Below, piece after piece: positions 63,185 to 64,000 of a DNA stretch of 64,000 bases. Source of the DNA: Dyella sedimenti (lineage in GTDB: Bacteria > Pseudomonadota > Gammaproteobacteria > Xanthomonadales > Rhodanobacteraceae); contig NZ_JAKWJO010000001.1 of NCBI RefSeq assembly GCF_022760995.1, positions 248,001 to 312,000 of the forward strand, read 5' to 3'. The translations under genes and the position numbers were made by a program. Under the pieces are notes generated by a model. It was given only the letters and a program-made list of their open reading frames with translations, made no database searches and had not been told where the DNA came from. Position 1 is the stretch's first letter. Each line of letters opens with the position of its first letter.

Positions 63185-63634
63185 ATGAACACGATGTCAC
63201 GCCGTTTTGGCCAGGCCCTGGTGCTCGCGTTGGCCATGACCGGGGCGGCGCCGCTGCTCGCGCAGTCGCAGGCGCGCATGGTCGGGCCGGAGCAGATCCA
63301 GTCCTACTGGATCATGCTCAATACCAAGGTCGACGCCGACGTTCCCAACAGCGGCCGCAACATGGACAAGCCAGGTTGCGTGGCGGTGAGCTTCCTGATC
63401 GGGTCGGACGGCGTGCCCCAGAACGTGACCGTGCGCAAGGTGGTGCCGCAGAGCGACCTGGATGCGGTGGCCAAGAGTGTGGTCGGCAACTTCCGCTACG
63501 GCCCGGCGCTGCACAACACCGGGCATGAGCCGGTCAACACCTACTACATCGTGCCGTTCAACCTGCCGGACGATGCCGCCCAGAAGCAGGCCATCGTCAA
63601 CGCCTGCAAGCTGCCGGGCTACGACCAGGCCTGA
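63185..63634 (+). CDS. Exported protein with TonB-C-terminal-like domain
   Basis: 149 residues; the ATG follows a perfect AGGAGG at a 6-base spacing. The signal peptide ends at LLAQSQ. The rest, GCVAVSFLIGSDGVPQNVTVRKVVPQSDLDAVAKSVVGNFRYGPA and NTYYIVPFNLP, resembles the TonB C-terminal fold without a membrane anchor. It is probably periplasmic. Its role is unknown, and it is not next to exbB/exbD. Confidence 0.75.
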   Translation: MNTMSRRFGQALVLALAMTGAAPLLAQSQARMVGPEQIQSYWIMLNTKVDADVPNSGRNMDKPGCVAVSFLIGSDGVPQNVTVRKVVPQSDLDAVAKSVVGNFRYGPALHNTGHEPVNTYYIVPFNLPDDAAQKQAIVNACKLPGYDQA

Positions 63635-63653
63635 TCCCGGGCCGTGCCACCAG

Positions 63654-63688
63654 GCCGTTCAGGGGCGACCTCCGGCCCCCTGAACGGC
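63654..63688 (+). terminator. Hairpin before the aldolase promoter
   Basis: GCCGTTCAGGGG pairs with CCCCTGAACGGC (12 bp) around an 11-base loop, 20 bases after the TonB-C-like gene. No T-run follows. Confidence 0.5.
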
Positions 63689-63696
63689 TGATGGCC

Positions 63697-63702
63697 TATA
63701 AT
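63697..63702 (+). promoter_or_regulatory. -10 element for the aldolase gene
   Basis: A consensus TATAAT 79 bases before the aldolase ATG. No matching -35 was recognised. Confidence 0.5.
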
Positions 63703-63780
63703 CGCCGCCTTTCAGCCTGGCCGCCCCCCGGGGTGGCACCACCTTGTGCGGCCCACACCGCCTAAGTATCCGGAGTTGTC

Positions 63781-64000
63781 ATGAGCATCGAAGATCTCGA
63801 AAGCGTCGCCCTGGCGATGGTCGCGCCCGGCAAGGGCATCATCGCCATCGACGAGTCGACCAACACCATCAAGAAGCGATTCGAGGCCGTTGGCATCGAG
63901 AACACCGAGGAGAACCGCCGCGCCTACCGTGAGCTGCTGCTCACCGCGCCGGGCCTTGGCGAGCACATCTCCGGCGCCATCCTCTACGACGAGACCATCC
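63781..64000 (+). CDS. Class I fructose-bisphosphate aldolase, 5' part
   Basis: The first 73 residues (MSIEDLESVALAMVAPGKGIIAIDESTNTIKKRFEAVGIENTEENRR, then APGLGEHISGAILYDET) match class I aldolases, which use a Schiff-base Lys beyond the window end. The ATG follows GGAG. The enzyme cleaves fructose-1,6-bisphosphate. The gene continues past the window. Confidence 0.93.
   Translation, partial: MSIEDLESVALAMVAPGKGIIAIDESTNTIKKRFEAVGIENTEENRRAYRELLLTAPGLGEHISGAILYDETI

Overview
The window is GC-rich, densely packed bacterial chromosome. Gene content points to a gammaproteobacterium of the Xanthomonadales, most likely a denitrifying Rhodanobacteraceae such as Rhodanobacter or a relative. That placement is an inference from the gene set, the intergenic REP-like repeats beginning TGTAGGAGCGCACC, and the combination of nirK, quinol NO reductase, ubiTUV and fabAB. 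No rRNA, tRNA, CRISPR array, prophage or transposase was seen.

Left part (1-32 kb): a two-component regulator/kinase pair (5' end cut off), uup, a penicillin-binding carboxypeptidase, metK, a Tat-exported FAD oxidase, an SGNH hydrolase and a methyltransferase. Next come a Fur-box-controlled siderophore receptor coupled to an IroE-like esterase, a lipoprotein esterase, a CsgG-like lipoprotein, dusB, nupG, rhtC, a SulP transporter, a VOC protein and a globin. These are followed by a 2-oxo acid dehydrogenase operon (E1alpha-E1beta-E2), tryptophan dioxygenase, a POT peptide transporter, and a MarR regulator divergent from the aerobic tyrosine-degradation genes hpd-hmgA-fahA.

Middle part (32.6-58.6 kb): this is the notable region, an anoxic-growth island. 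It carries hemN, an FNR orthologue with all four cluster cysteines, nirK (fused to cytochrome c), nirV, a SCO protein, a porin, a DUF2249-like protein, an NnrS-like protein, and a chorismate mutase-UbiT fusion. It continues with fabA-fabB, a pilin, ubiU-ubiV, a copper TonB receptor with a DUF2946 protein, a small unknown Cys-motif protein, ubiD, a prephenate dehydrogenase, a tyrosine-decarboxylase-like enzyme, a SirB2-like protein, quinol NO reductase, a CopD-like protein with tpx, and azurin. Ten FNR-type sites of the form TGA(C/T)-N4-(G/A)TCA lie ahead of these units. In most, the site centre is 57-66 bp before the start codon, as expected for class II activation at -41.5. The island joins NO2-/NO reduction with oxygen-independent versions of heme, ubiquinone and unsaturated-fatty-acid synthesis. 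No narG or nosZ is present in the window.

Right part (58.6-64 kb): gap (GAPDH), an OsmC-like protein, an S1/P1 nuclease, pyruvate kinase, a secreted TonB-C-like protein and the start of a class I fructose-bisphosphate aldolase. Glycolytic genes predominate.

Three repeat families are scattered between genes: REP-like inverted pairs (five copies), C/G-rich CCCCTCCC elements, and nested inverted repeats starting TAAGAGCCTGTT.
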